NCBI GenBank assembly: GCA_021793155.1
Contig: JAJYTF010000002.1
Location: 188,392 to 252,391, forward strand
Reading direction: 5' to 3'
Origin: Pseudomonadota bacterium
GTDB taxonomy: Bacteria > Pseudomonadota > Alphaproteobacteria > Rhodospirillales > Magnetospirillaceae
Length of the DNA: 64,000 nt
A model generated the notes under the pieces. That model did no database searches and was not told the origin of the DNA. It saw nothing but the letters and a program-made list of their open reading frames with translations. Shown here in pieces: positions 6,749 to 14,873 of the stretch. The position numbers were made by a program, and so were the translations under genes. The stretch's first letter is position 1, and every line of letters begins with the position of its first letter.

Positions 6749-8232
6749 CGACGTTCCGCCTGGGCCTCATCGCACGGATCGCCCTTCTGGTCGTCGGTAT
6801 CGAGATCACCGCCTTCAGCGCCCTTGGATGGTTTTACATCGACCGCTTCAGTACCGCGGCCGAGCAACGGCTTCGCTGGCGCCTGCACCTTGTCGCCCAA
6901 ATGATCGCCAGCGACGAACTGGCGGTCAGCACCCTGTCGCGCCAGGCGCTGGTGAGCGATCTGCTCGGAGCCCCCTGCCTCAAGGGCATGGCCATCGGGG
7001 GCAGTGGCAGAGTGATCGTCTCGACGGATCCGGCCCATCTTGGCCGAACCACCGACAGCATCCCCGGCCTGGACGCCCGTCGGGTCGCAGCATCGGCTCC
7101 CGATGAACAGATCGTCGCCGACGGGAACACCTTGACCAGCATCGCCCATATCCATGATGCCACGGGCCAGCCACCGGTCTACACCACCATCATCACCGTC
7201 AGCACCACCGAACTTACCGCACAGAAACATGCCATCGCCTTGCGGGGCCAGCTTGGCGCCGGCCTGTTCATCCTCCTCACCTCGGCCGCCATAATTCTGT
7301 TCGCCCAACGCTTCGTCGCCCGGCGCGTGGATACCTCGCTGGCGGTGCTGAAGGACGTCGAAAAGGGCGCTCTCGACGCCCGCATCCCCATCTCCTCGCA
7401 GGATGAACTGGGACAACTGCAGCGCGGCATCAATTCGGTCATCGCCAAGGTCGAATCTTTGCTGACCGAGGTCCACAATCTCAATCGCGATCTCGAACAG
7501 CGGGTCGAGACACGCACAGCCGAGTTGGAAGCGGCCAACAGGGAACTGGAAGCTTTCGCCTATTCGGTGTCGCATGATCTTCGCGCTCCGCTGCGGGCGA
7601 TCGACGGATTTTCACGGATCCTGCTGGAGGATCACCAGGCGTCGCTGGACAGCGAAGCCCAGCGGCTCCTCGCCAACGTGCGCAAAGCCACGGTGAAGCT
7701 TGGGCAGCTCATCGACGACATCCTGGATTTTTCGCGCATGGGCCGCCGTGAGATGGAAATCGGCGCTATCGACATCGGCCAGCTTGCCCGACTGGCTTTC
7801 GAGGAACTGCGGACCGAAGCGACCGGCCGCAATCTTCGGCTGGTGCTGCATGAGATGCCGCCGGCCTGGGGCGATCGGGCGATGATCCGGCAGGTGCTTA
7901 CCAATCTGCTGGCCAATGCGGTCAAGTTCACCCGCACTCGGGAGGACGCGGTCATAGAAGTGGGTGGCCAGGCCGTCGACGAGGAGAACCTCTATTTCGT
8001 CAAAGACAACGGCGTCGGCTTCGACATGCAGTACGTGGGCCGGTTGTTCGGCGTTTTCCAGCGCCTCCACACGACGGAAGAATTCGAGGGGACCGGCATC
8101 GGCCTGGCCATCGTCAAACGGATCATCGCCCGCCATGGCGGGCGCGTCTGGGCGGAGGGGCGGGTCGACGCCGGAGCAACCATCCACTTCACCTTGCCGC
8201 GAAAGGAACCCGTCGTTGACAACGCTGGGTGA
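6745..8232 (+). CDS. Membrane sensor histidine kinase coupled to the binding protein
   Basis: The 495-residue kinase has a transmembrane helix at about residues 10-30, a periplasmic sensor region to about 170, a second helix (about 172-192), a HAMP segment and a coiled coil (LNRDLEQRVETRTAELEAANRELEAF). The DHp box follows with His in YSVSHDLRAPLRAIDGFSRIL, then a catalytic domain with N box QVLTNLLANAVKFT, G1 box VKDNGVGFDMQY and G2 box EGTGIGLAIVKRI. This kinase type (bacteriophytochrome-like DHp) usually pairs with a short CheY-like regulator, and the next gene was one before it broke. Phosphate output may now go to the REC domain at 8664. Confidence 0.92.
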   Translation: MTTFRLGLIARIALLVVGIEITAFSALGWFYIDRFSTAAEQRLRWRLHLVAQMIASDELAVSTLSRQALVSDLLGAPCLKGMAIGGSGRVIVSTDPAHLGRTTDSIPGLDARRVAASAPDEQIVADGNTLTSIAHIHDATGQPPVYTTIITVSTTELTAQKHAIALRGQLGAGLFILLTSAAIILFAQRFVARRVDTSLAVLKDVEKGALDARIPISSQDELGQLQRGINSVIAKVESLLTEVHNLNRDLEQRVETRTAELEAANRELEAFAYSVSHDLRAPLRAIDGFSRILLEDHQASLDSEAQRLLANVRKATVKLGQLIDDILDFSRMGRREMEIGAIDIGQLARLAFEELRTEATGRNLRLVLHEMPPAWGDRAMIRQVLTNLLANAVKFTRTREDAVIEVGGQAVDEENLYFVKDNGVGFDMQYVGRLFGVFQRLHTTEEFEGTGIGLAIVKRIIARHGGRVWAEGRVDAGATIHFTLPRKEPVVDNAG

Positions 8233-8659
8233 CCCGCTGGAAATCCGTCTGCTGGAAGACACGCCCAAAGGGCGCCGAACGGACCATTCGCCCGTCAAAA
8301 ACACAGTCTGATCAACAGCCTGGCATGGCTCAACGACGGGGCGGAAGCTCTCGACTTCCTTTTCGGCATGGGTCAATATGCGAAAGGAAATGTTGATCAG
8401 GGTCCCAAGGTAGTTCGGCCGGACCTGCGGCTGCCGCGGCTGACCGGAGTCAAAATTCTGCGCAGGATCAAGCCGGATAAGAAAGCGAAGGCCATCCCCG
8501 TCGTCCTGACCTCATCGGCGAAGACTATCGACATCAAGGAATGTTACCGGCTCGGGGTGACCAGCCATATTTCGAAGCCTGCCGCATTCAGCGAAGTGGC
8601 GAAGTCGTCGGGGTCTCGGCATCTGCTGGCTGTTGTTGAACGAGACTCCGAACGGTTGA
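8216..8659 (+). pseudogene. Frameshifted CheY-like response regulator
   Basis: Three frames read together give a complete single-domain response regulator of the Rcp1 type. The first frame has TTLGDPLEIRLLEDTP (acidic pocket) and ends at a stop near 8311. The second has SLINSLAWLNDGAEALDFLF, the phosphoacceptor region PDLRLPRLTG, VVLTSS and the conserved Lys in SHISKP. The third restores the usual end LGICWLLLNETPNG with a stop at 8657-8659. At least two indels, near 8265-8310 and near 8605, are required. No single frame encodes a folded receiver. It probably was the cognate regulator of the kinase at 6745. Confidence 0.82.
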
Positions 8660-8663
8660 GCCT

Positions 8664-10610
8664 ATGAACAAGCCGTTACGAATTCTGATGCTCGAGGATG
8701 ACTTGGCCGATGCCGAGCTGGTCACGCGGGAGCTGCAGAAGGCCGGGATCGAATTCGTCCTGCGGCGCGTCGACAGCCGCGATGGATTCGAGCGAGCCCT
8801 CGACGAATTCAAGCCGGACATCGTCTTCGGCGATTACCGCCTTCCCACCTTCGACGGTCTGTCGGCGTTGATCATCGCTCGGGAACGGGCGCCCGACGTG
8901 CCGTTCATCTTCGTCTCGGGCGCCATGGGTGAGGAATTCGCCATCGAGTTCCTGCATCGCGGCGCGGCCGACTACGTGCTGAAAGACCGATTGGCCAAAC
9001 TGGCGCCGGCGGTCCGACGGGCCCTCGACGAAGCCGAGGCCCGCCGATGGCGGCGCCAAGCCGAAATCGAACTGGAAGAAAGCGAGGAAAAGTTCCGTCA
9101 AATGGCGGAGGCCGCGCAGGACGCCATCGCCATCATCGACTCGGACGGCAAGGTGGTCTTCTGGAATCGGGCGGCCACAAGGATCTTCGGTTATTCGGCC
9201 GAGGAAATCTCGGGCCGGGATCTCCACGAAATCCTTGCCCCCGCCCATTATCTCGACGCCTACCGCAGCGGCTGGCCGGAATACCGCCAGAACGGCCGTG
9301 GGGCGGTGGTCGGCAAAACCATCGAAGTCACCGCGCTGCGCCGCGACGGCTCGGAGTTCCCGGCCGAGGTCTCCATTTCCGCGGCGCTGCTGAAACGGCA
9401 ATGGCACGCCATCGGCATCCTGCGAGATATCAGCGAGCGCAAGCAGGCCGAAGACGCGCTGCGTCGCAGCAACCGCTTCCTGCGCACGCTGAGCCGTTGC
9501 AACGAGGCCCTGGTGCAGGCCGACGACGAACAGCGGCTGCTGCAGACCATGTGCCGCATCGTCGTCGAGACGGGCGGCTTCGCCGCGGCCTGGGCCGGCT
9601 ATCGGGAGGACGGCGGCGGCTTCCTGCCGGCCATCCGGCCGCAGGCCTGGTTCGGCAGCGAGGCCGCCAGGTTTCTCGAGGGGCTCGTGGCGCCATCCGC
9701 CGAAGCGGTGGTTGGCGGCCATCACGCAGAGGAGGCCGGCGAAACCGGCCGGATGCTAGTCGTCGAGGATATCGCCGCGACGGGGCCTCTGACCTGGCGC
9801 GCACGGGCGCTTGAATGCGGGTATCGTTCCGCGGTGGTCCTGCCGCTTGTCGTGTCCAACCGACAACTTGGGTCTCTCAACATTTTTTCGGCTGAGATCG
9901 GAAACTTCAACGCGGGCGAGGTCGGGACCCTGCGCGAACTCGCCGATGACCTCGCCTTCGGCATCGCGACTTTGCGCGCGCGGGGCCGGGAACTCGAAAG
10001 CGCGCGGAAACTGGAGAAGAGCCTCGAAGACACGGTCCGCGCCGTCGCCACCACCATCGAAGTGCGCGATCCCTACACCGCCGGCCATCAGCTGCGGGTC
10101 AGCCGTCTGGCCCGGGCCATCGCGCTGGAGATGGGCCTGGCGGAAGCGCGCATCGCCGGGGTGCAGCGTGGCGCGGAAATCCACGACATCGGAAAGATCC
10201 AGATCCCTGCTGAGATCCTGAACCGCCCGGGGAAGATCGGCAAACTGGAAATGGAAATGATTCGGACCCATCCCCAGATAGGCTACGATATCCTGCGCGG
10301 CATCGATTTTCCCTGGCCCATCGCCACGATGATCCTGCAGCACCACGAACGCATGGATGGCAGCGGGTACCCAAACCAGATGAAGGGCGAGGAAATCCTG
10401 TTGGAGGCGAGGATCATCGCCGTCGCCGACGTGGTCGAAGCGATGACCAGTCACCGGCCCTACCGGGCAGCCCTGGGCATCGAAGCGGCGCTCGACGAAA
10501 TCCGCCGCGGCAGCGGCACCCGCTACGATCCGGAGGTGGTCGCTGCCTGCGTCAAACTACTGCAGTCGGGAGATTTATCGACGACACCCCTGGCCGAAAT
10601 TTTCGCCTAG
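8664..10610 (+). CDS. REC-PAS-GAF-HD-GYP response regulator (cyclic di-GMP phosphodiesterase)
   Basis: The 648-residue protein starts with a receiver domain (residues 1-125; phosphoacceptor Asp in PDIVFGDYRLPTFDG, switch Lys in YVLKDRL). A PAS domain follows (about 150-265; FWNRAATRIFGYSAEEISG), then a GAF domain (about 275-440), then an HD-GYP domain. The last shows RDPYTAGHQLRVSRLA, the metal-binding HD in IHDIGKIQIP, HPQIGYDIL, and the GYP motif in HHERMDGSGYPNQM. HD-GYP enzymes hydrolyse cyclic di-GMP, so the protein probably turns phosphorylation by the upstream kinase into a change in cyclic di-GMP. All key residues appear present. It follows the broken regulator by 4 bp. Confidence 0.93.
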   Translation: MNKPLRILMLEDDLADAELVTRELQKAGIEFVLRRVDSRDGFERALDEFKPDIVFGDYRLPTFDGLSALIIARERAPDVPFIFVSGAMGEEFAIEFLHRGAADYVLKDRLAKLAPAVRRALDEAEARRWRRQAEIELEESEEKFRQMAEAAQDAIAIIDSDGKVVFWNRAATRIFGYSAEEISGRDLHEILAPAHYLDAYRSGWPEYRQNGRGAVVGKTIEVTALRRDGSEFPAEVSISAALLKRQWHAIGILRDISERKQAEDALRRSNRFLRTLSRCNEALVQADDEQRLLQTMCRIVVETGGFAAAWAGYREDGGGFLPAIRPQAWFGSEAARFLEGLVAPSAEAVVGGHHAEEAGETGRMLVVEDIAATGPLTWRARALECGYRSAVVLPLVVSNRQLGSLNIFSAEIGNFNAGEVGTLRELADDLAFGIATLRARGRELESARKLEKSLEDTVRAVATTIEVRDPYTAGHQLRVSRLARAIALEMGLAEARIAGVQRGAEIHDIGKIQIPAEILNRPGKIGKLEMEMIRTHPQIGYDILRGIDFPWPIATMILQHHERMDGSGYPNQMKGEEILLEARIIAVADVVEAMTSHRPYRAALGIEAALDEIRRGSGTRYDPEVVAACVKLLQSGDLSTTPLAEIFA

Positions 10611-10619
10611 GGCAATGAC

Positions 10620-10650
10620 GCAATCGCAAGATTCAGTGTATCGCGATTGC
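10620..10650 (+). terminator. Hairpin after the HD-GYP gene, possible terminator
   Basis: Perfect 8-bp arms GCAATCGC (10620-10627) and GCGATTGC (10643-10650) with a 15-nt loop begin 10 bp after the stop codon. There is no T run, so the role is uncertain. Confidence 0.4.
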
Positions 10651-10723
10651 CCATCCCATAACCTATTGAATTTGCTGGCGCACCGGCCCAAAAGAAGGTG
10701 CCTGGCCTACGGGAATCCCGGAA

Positions 10724-11623
10724 TTGACCGCCGACCGGACCATCACCATCACCAACGGCGCCCTGACCGCGCGCATCGGTAGCAAAGGGGCTGAACTCCA
10801 GTCCCTTGTTCCGGCCTGGGGCGAGGAAATGATATGGCAGGCCGACCCGGCAGTGTGGGGGTGGCATGCCCCCAACCTGTTCCCCGTCGTCGGCGGCCTG
10901 GCGGACGACACGCTGGTTCATCGCGGCACTCGTTACCCGATGAAGAGCCACGGCTTTCTGCGCCACAGCCCGACCACGGTGGCGGCGCAGGAGGATGACA
11001 GAGCCAGCTTTCGTCTTGTCGACAGTACCGAGACGCGGCAGCAGTATCCGTTCGCTTTCACACTGATCGTATCGTTCCACCTCGAAGACGACCGCCTGGT
11101 GCAAACGTTCACGGTGAACAATCCGGGCTCGGAGACCCTGCTGGTCAGCCTGGGGGCCCACCCGGCATTTCGCTGGCCGCTGTCGGACAGCCTGGACCGG
11201 GCCGCTCATCGCCTGGTGTTCGCCGAGGAGGAACCGCACGGCATCCGCCGCGTGGCGGGCACCGGGCTGGGCCTGGAGCGGCTGCCGACGCCGATGGCCG
11301 GCCGGGTCCTCGCGCTGGACGACAGCCTGTTCGACATCAGCGCCATCGTCTGGGACCGGTTGAACAGCCGATCGCTCAGCTTCGGCGTGCCAGGCGCTCT
11401 GGGCATCGAGATGGGCTTCGCCGATTTTCCCCATTTCGGGCTGTGGACCAAGCCCGGTGGGGCCCGCTTCCTATGCCTGGAACCCTGGCAGGGCCATATG
11501 AGCCCGCTCGACTTCCGTGGCGAATTGGCCGACAAGCCGGGCATCGTCGGCATCCCCGCCGGAGGCAGCCGCCAATGGGCGCTGACGATCCGCCCGATCC
11601 GACACCTGCCTTTGGAACCCTGA
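10724..11623 (+). CDS. Aldose 1-epimerase family protein (LacX-like)
   Basis: The 299-residue protein belongs to the galactose-mutarotase fold, LacX branch. The catalytic pattern is visible: a first His in KSHGFLRHS, a second in LGAHPAFRWP, and the general-base Glu in FLCLEPWQG near residue 260. The family interconverts alpha and beta anomers of sugars or acts on related hexose derivatives; the substrate is not evident. The start is a TTG at 10724, since no in-frame ATG or GTG stands close enough to keep the conserved first strand (ITITNGALTARIGSKGAELQSL). The stop is 4 bp from the convergent hydrolase gene. Confidence 0.83.
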   Translation: MTADRTITITNGALTARIGSKGAELQSLVPAWGEEMIWQADPAVWGWHAPNLFPVVGGLADDTLVHRGTRYPMKSHGFLRHSPTTVAAQEDDRASFRLVDSTETRQQYPFAFTLIVSFHLEDDRLVQTFTVNNPGSETLLVSLGAHPAFRWPLSDSLDRAAHRLVFAEEEPHGIRRVAGTGLGLERLPTPMAGRVLALDDSLFDISAIVWDRLNSRSLSFGVPGALGIEMGFADFPHFGLWTKPGGARFLCLEPWQGHMSPLDFRGELADKPGIVGIPAGGSRQWALTIRPIRHLPLEP

Positions 11624-11627
11624 CTCG

Positions 11628-12707
11628 TCACGCCGATTCCGGCGCGCCATCGGCGCCATGCGCCAGCCAGTAGTCCAGTCCCTGGGCGTTCAACTCGAGA
11701 TCATCGACGAACAGCGCCACCGCCTGCTCAATCAGCTCGCCGGCGCCGAAAGCCGCCAGTTCCCTTCGCAGCAGCGAGGCAAGGCCCTGGCGAATATGCT
11801 GTTGCCGATCAGCTCCGCGGTGCCGCTCGGCCAAGGCGACGGCGACATGTCCGTCGAGCATCCGGCGCAGTTGCGCAAGATAAGCCTCGGACGGCAGAAC
11901 GCGGCTGAAATGGGTGAGGTAAAGGGCAGCCGGCGACAGCGCCATCACGCGCTCGATGGAACGCTTGAAATCGCCCGGGTTGAACTGCGACGGCGTGGTC
12001 GTGGGAAAGACAAAGTTGTGGCCGTCCCGATCCAATTCGCGGTACGACATGCCGAACAGGTCGCCGGTGAAGGCGCCGCGACCGTCACGGTCGAAAAAGC
12101 ATTGATGGTGCTTTGCATGGCCGGGCGTGTGCAGGACCTGGATCTCCCTGCCGCCAAGTCCGAACACCTGCCCGTCGGCGGTGGCGATGATCCGTTCCTC
12201 GGGCACCGGCACCAGGGTGCCATACAGCTCGGCCGCCCTCTCGGCGCCGTAGACGGCGGCAGTTGCAGTGTTCAACTGACCGGGGTCGGCCATATGGCGC
12301 GCGCCGCGCGGATGCACCACCAGATGGGCATTGGGAAAGACCTGCATCATCGCGCCGGCTCCGCCGGCATGGTCCAGATGGACATGGGTGAGGAACAGGT
12401 ATTCCACCGCCTCACGGGCGAAACCCAAGGCGGCCAAGGCCGCTTCCACCCGCGGCAGGGCGGCGTTGTGGGCGGAATCGACAAGGGCCACCCGGCCGTT
12501 CGCGGTGATCAAGTGGATTGCCGCCAACCGTGGCCGCACATAGCCGGAATCGACGGCATAGATGCCGGCGCCACAATCCATCGGGGCGCCATCGGCCCGC
12601 GCACCGCGATCATTTGGGACCAAGTTCACATACTCCTCATCAAAGTCCGTCCCGGCATTATCGGATGGCATGCCGGCCGTGTCACGCCGCCGCTTCCCGA
12701 ACAACAT
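11628..12707 (-). CDS. MBL-fold metallo-hydrolase
   Basis: The 359-residue protein is a metallo-beta-lactamase-fold hydrolase. The metal motif HxHxDH is in FLTHVHLDHAGGAGAM, with further ligands in HTPGHAKHHQCFF, the Asp in GAFTGDLFGMSY, and YLTHFSRV late in the chain. The insert around residues 120-160 and the helical C-terminus (about 300-350) resemble the glyoxalase-II-like and quinone-hydrolase-like branches. It has no signal peptide. An alternative ATG at 12671 would remove 12 residues that are not conserved-looking. A hydrolytic or oxidative role on a thioester or ester is plausible; nothing nearby tells the substrate. Confidence 0.83.
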   Translation of the reverse strand: MLFGKRRRDTAGMPSDNAGTDFDEEYVNLVPNDRGARADGAPMDCGAGIYAVDSGYVRPRLAAIHLITANGRVALVDSAHNAALPRVEAALAALGFAREAVEYLFLTHVHLDHAGGAGAMMQVFPNAHLVVHPRGARHMADPGQLNTATAAVYGAERAAELYGTLVPVPEERIIATADGQVFGLGGREIQVLHTPGHAKHHQCFFDRDGRGAFTGDLFGMSYRELDRDGHNFVFPTTTPSQFNPGDFKRSIERVMALSPAALYLTHFSRVLPSEAYLAQLRRMLDGHVAVALAERHRGADRQQHIRQGLASLLRRELAAFGAGELIEQAVALFVDDLELNAQGLDYWLAHGADGAPESA

Positions 12708-12855
12708 CGTTAGGACTATTGTCGACCACCAGGTGGACGGATGGGCCGTCCACCGGGGATATGTCGAAGCAAGTCCGCTGCAACGTCCCGAGGGGTTCGG
12801 ATCGCTCGATCCTCTGCGGTTCCGGGGACATCGACAAAAGATAAGGGGACTTTTT

Positions 12856-13698
12856 ATGAGTCACGGCCCCAAGGGCGCCTTCGTGCTGGCCGCCCTGTTG
12901 ATGACGGCAACCATTCCCGCCCTGGCGGCGGATGCCGATCCGGTGGTCGCCACGGTGAACGGCAAGGAGATCCATCGCTCCGCGCTGATCAAGGCGCAGA
13001 AATCCATCGCGCAGCATGGCGAGGTGCCGCTCGAAAAGGTCTATGACCGGCTGCTCGAACAGCTGATCACCGAACAGCTGGTGCTGGAACAGGCAGAAAA
13101 GCAGAAGCTGGAAAACGATCCGCAGTTCAAGGCCGAGTTGGCCGATATGCGGCTCCAGGTGCTGCAGCACGTCTATATCACCAAGCGGGTCGATGCCGAT
13201 GTCCCGGAAAGCGCCATCCGCCACCGGTATGACGAGACGATCGCCTTGACGCCGCCGAAAGAGCAAGTGCTGATCCGCCACATCCTCGTCGCCGACGAGG
13301 CGACCGCAAAAGCGGTGATCGCCGACCTCAAATCCGGCGTCTCCTTCGAAGACGAGGCCAAGGCCAAGAGCCTCGACCCGACAGGCAAGGCCACCGGTGG
13401 CGAACTGGGCTACGTCAGCAAGGACAAGCTGGTCCCCGAATTCGGCGATGCGGCGTTCAAGCTGCAACCCGGCGAATACACCCAAACCCCCGTGCACAGC
13501 CAGTACGGCTGGCACATCATCAAGGTCGAGGGCCGCAGGACCACGCCGCCACCCTCTTATGAAGAATCGAAGACCAAGATCAAGATGGAACTCGCCCAGG
13601 ACGACATCGAGAAGATCCTCGCCGAGTTGCACAAGAACGCGCAAATCAAGCGCTACAAGCTGGACGGCTCGCCCATGGGCGACAAGCCGAAAGGTTGA
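12856..13698 (+). CDS. Periplasmic parvulin-type peptidyl-prolyl isomerase
   Basis: The 280-residue protein has a signal peptide (SHGPKGAFVLAALLMTATIPALA, cut near residue 24), a SurA/PrsA-like N-terminal helical chaperone segment (about 30-130), and a parvulin domain from about 137 to 232. The parvulin domain has the hallmark strand VLIRHILVADEATAKAV, the GGELGYVSKDKLVPEFGDAAF segment and the closing QYGWHIIKVEGRR. The start ATG at 12856 follows AAGGGGAC. It probably helps fold outer-membrane or periplasmic proteins. It stands alone, with its promoter in the 148 bp shared with the divergent hydrolase gene. Confidence 0.9.
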   Translation: MSHGPKGAFVLAALLMTATIPALAADADPVVATVNGKEIHRSALIKAQKSIAQHGEVPLEKVYDRLLEQLITEQLVLEQAEKQKLENDPQFKAELADMRLQVLQHVYITKRVDADVPESAIRHRYDETIALTPPKEQVLIRHILVADEATAKAVIADLKSGVSFEDEAKAKSLDPTGKATGGELGYVSKDKLVPEFGDAAFKLQPGEYTQTPVHSQYGWHIIKVEGRRTTPPPSYEESKTKIKMELAQDDIEKILAELHKNAQIKRYKLDGSPMGDKPKG

Positions 13699-13720
13699 GC
13701 GGAACCGAAGTCGTCCGGAC

Positions 13721-13753
13721 AGCGCGGTGCGCCCATTCCGGCCGTACCGCGCT
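13721..13753. terminator. Bidirectional hairpin between convergent genes
   Basis: Arms AGCGCGGT (13721-13728) and ACCGCGCT (13746-13753) form a GC-rich stem in the 61 bp between the isomerase stop and the stop of the convergent pterin dehydratase gene. It lacks clear T runs. Confidence 0.5.
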
Positions 13754-13759
13754 GCCCGT

Positions 13760-14107
13760 CTATTGCACCGGCGCCATGCTTTGGAATGCCTGGCTGAACT
13801 TGGCCGCCATGATGAAATCGTTCTCATGCAGCCCGGCGATCTTATGGGTATACAGAGTGACCCGCGCGTAACCCCAACCGAAGCAGAGGTCCGGGTGATG
13901 CCCCTCACTTTCGGCGATGGCTCCCAACGCGTTGACGAATGCCAATGCCTGGGCGAAGTTGCGGAACTTGAATTCGCGCGCCAGCCGCGTCGCATTCTCG
14001 ACAATGCTCCAGCCGGGAATCGCACCGGCCAATCCGGCCGCCTCTTCAGCGGTCAACGGCGGTGTGCCGCCCTTGCAGGGCGTGCAGGTCTTTTCCGTCA
14101 GTTCCAT
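13760..14107 (-). CDS. phhB: 4a-hydroxytetrahydrobiopterin dehydratase (pterin-4a-carbinolamine dehydratase)
   Basis: The 115-residue protein is a PCD/DCoH family enzyme. The active-site motif is intact in AIAESEGHHPDLCFGWGYARVTLYTH (His-His-Pro and the later His), after the W in IPGWSIVEN. The enzyme dehydrates 4a-hydroxytetrahydropterin formed by aromatic amino acid hydroxylases; a role as a molybdopterin-related pterin enzyme is also proposed for some bacterial members. The ATG at 14107 gives the usual length. No phenylalanine hydroxylase gene is nearby. A Cys-x-x-Cys in the N-terminal EKTCTPCKGG is common in proteobacterial members. Confidence 0.9.
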   Translation of the reverse strand: MELTEKTCTPCKGGTPPLTAEEAAGLAGAIPGWSIVENATRLAREFKFRNFAQALAFVNALGAIAESEGHHPDLCFGWGYARVTLYTHKIAGLHENDFIMAAKFSQAFQSMAPVQ

Positions 14108-14160
14108 GGCTTCGGCCCTCCCATCACAGGCATGTAGATGGCAATGGCCGGTGCAGAATC

Positions 14161-14763
14161 CTAGCGCAGCAGCATAAGGTGGATGAGCGCGGGAAGATTG
14201 GCGCACTCCATCTTGTCCATGACCTTGGCGCGGTGGGTTTCCGCCGTCCGCACGCTGATCCCCAGCTTGGCCGCCACGACTTTGTTGGGGTCGCCGGCCA
14301 CCACCAGGTCAAGAACCTCGCGCTCGCGCGCGGTCAGGCGGGACAGCCTGGCGGCGATCTCGGCCCGTTCCGCCTTGGCGCGGTCATGGCGGCTCTGCCG
14401 GCTGAGCGCTTCGGTCACCGATGCCATCAAGGCCTCGACCTTGAATGGTTTTTCAATGAAATCGATCGCTCCCCCCTTCAGCGCGGTCACGGCGGTGGTC
14501 ACATCCCCATGGCTGGTCAGGACAATGACCGGGATCGTCGCGCCGCGCCGCACCAGTTCCTTCTGCAAATCCAGGCCTGACATGCCGGGCATCTGGATAT
14601 CGACGATGGCGCAACCCGGGGCATTCTCGTTTCCCGCCGCCAGGAACGCTTCGGCAGAGGCGAAGCTTTGGGCATCGAAGCCTTCGCTCTCGAACAGGCC
14701 GCTCAGCGCGTCGCATATGGCTTCGTCGTCGTCCACGATGAAAATGCTGGATTTACTTTGCAT
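14161..14763 (-). CDS. FixJ/NarL-type response regulator
   Basis: The 200-residue protein has a receiver domain (acidic DDD at 11-13, phosphoacceptor Asp in CAIVDIQMPGMSG, Thr in VIVLTSHGD, Lys in DFIEKPFK) and a LuxR-type helix-turn-helix (LTAREREVLDLVVAGDPNKVVAAKLGISVRTAETHRAKVMDKM). This is the FixJ/DctR-type arrangement. The gene lies 95 bp downstream of the MASE1 sensor kinase on the same strand and is its probable partner. It should bind DNA when phosphorylated; targets are unknown. Confidence 0.93.
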   Translation of the reverse strand: MQSKSSIFIVDDDEAICDALSGLFESEGFDAQSFASAEAFLAAGNENAPGCAIVDIQMPGMSGLDLQKELVRRGATIPVIVLTSHGDVTTAVTALKGGAIDFIEKPFKVEALMASVTEALSRQSRHDRAKAERAEIAARLSRLTAREREVLDLVVAGDPNKVVAAKLGISVRTAETHRAKVMDKMECANLPALIHLMLLR

Positions 14764-14806
14764 TGCTCACTCTCCCGGCTGCGCCTCCAGCACTTAAGCG
14801 TTTTCC

Positions 14807-14873
14807 GCTTCACTCCGAAAGCCTTGATGCGATGCCCGCGCCTCCGGCCGCGGCAGGCTCAAACGCCGCTCGG
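14807..14873 (+). repeat. Dispersed intergenic repeat, copy 1
   Basis: About 67 bp here align with 40178-40245 in the same orientation with roughly ten differences and one indel. Shared core words are GCGCCTCCGGC and GGCTCAAACGC. The copy overlaps the last codons of the sensor kinase gene, so that gene's stop codon lies inside the repeat. Confidence 0.75.

Noticed and set aside
12562-12855. A 98-residue N-terminal extension of the parvulin gene
   Set aside because: The ATG at 12856 is followed by a clear signal peptide and preceded by a ribosome-binding site; the extension runs antisense to the hydrolase gene.
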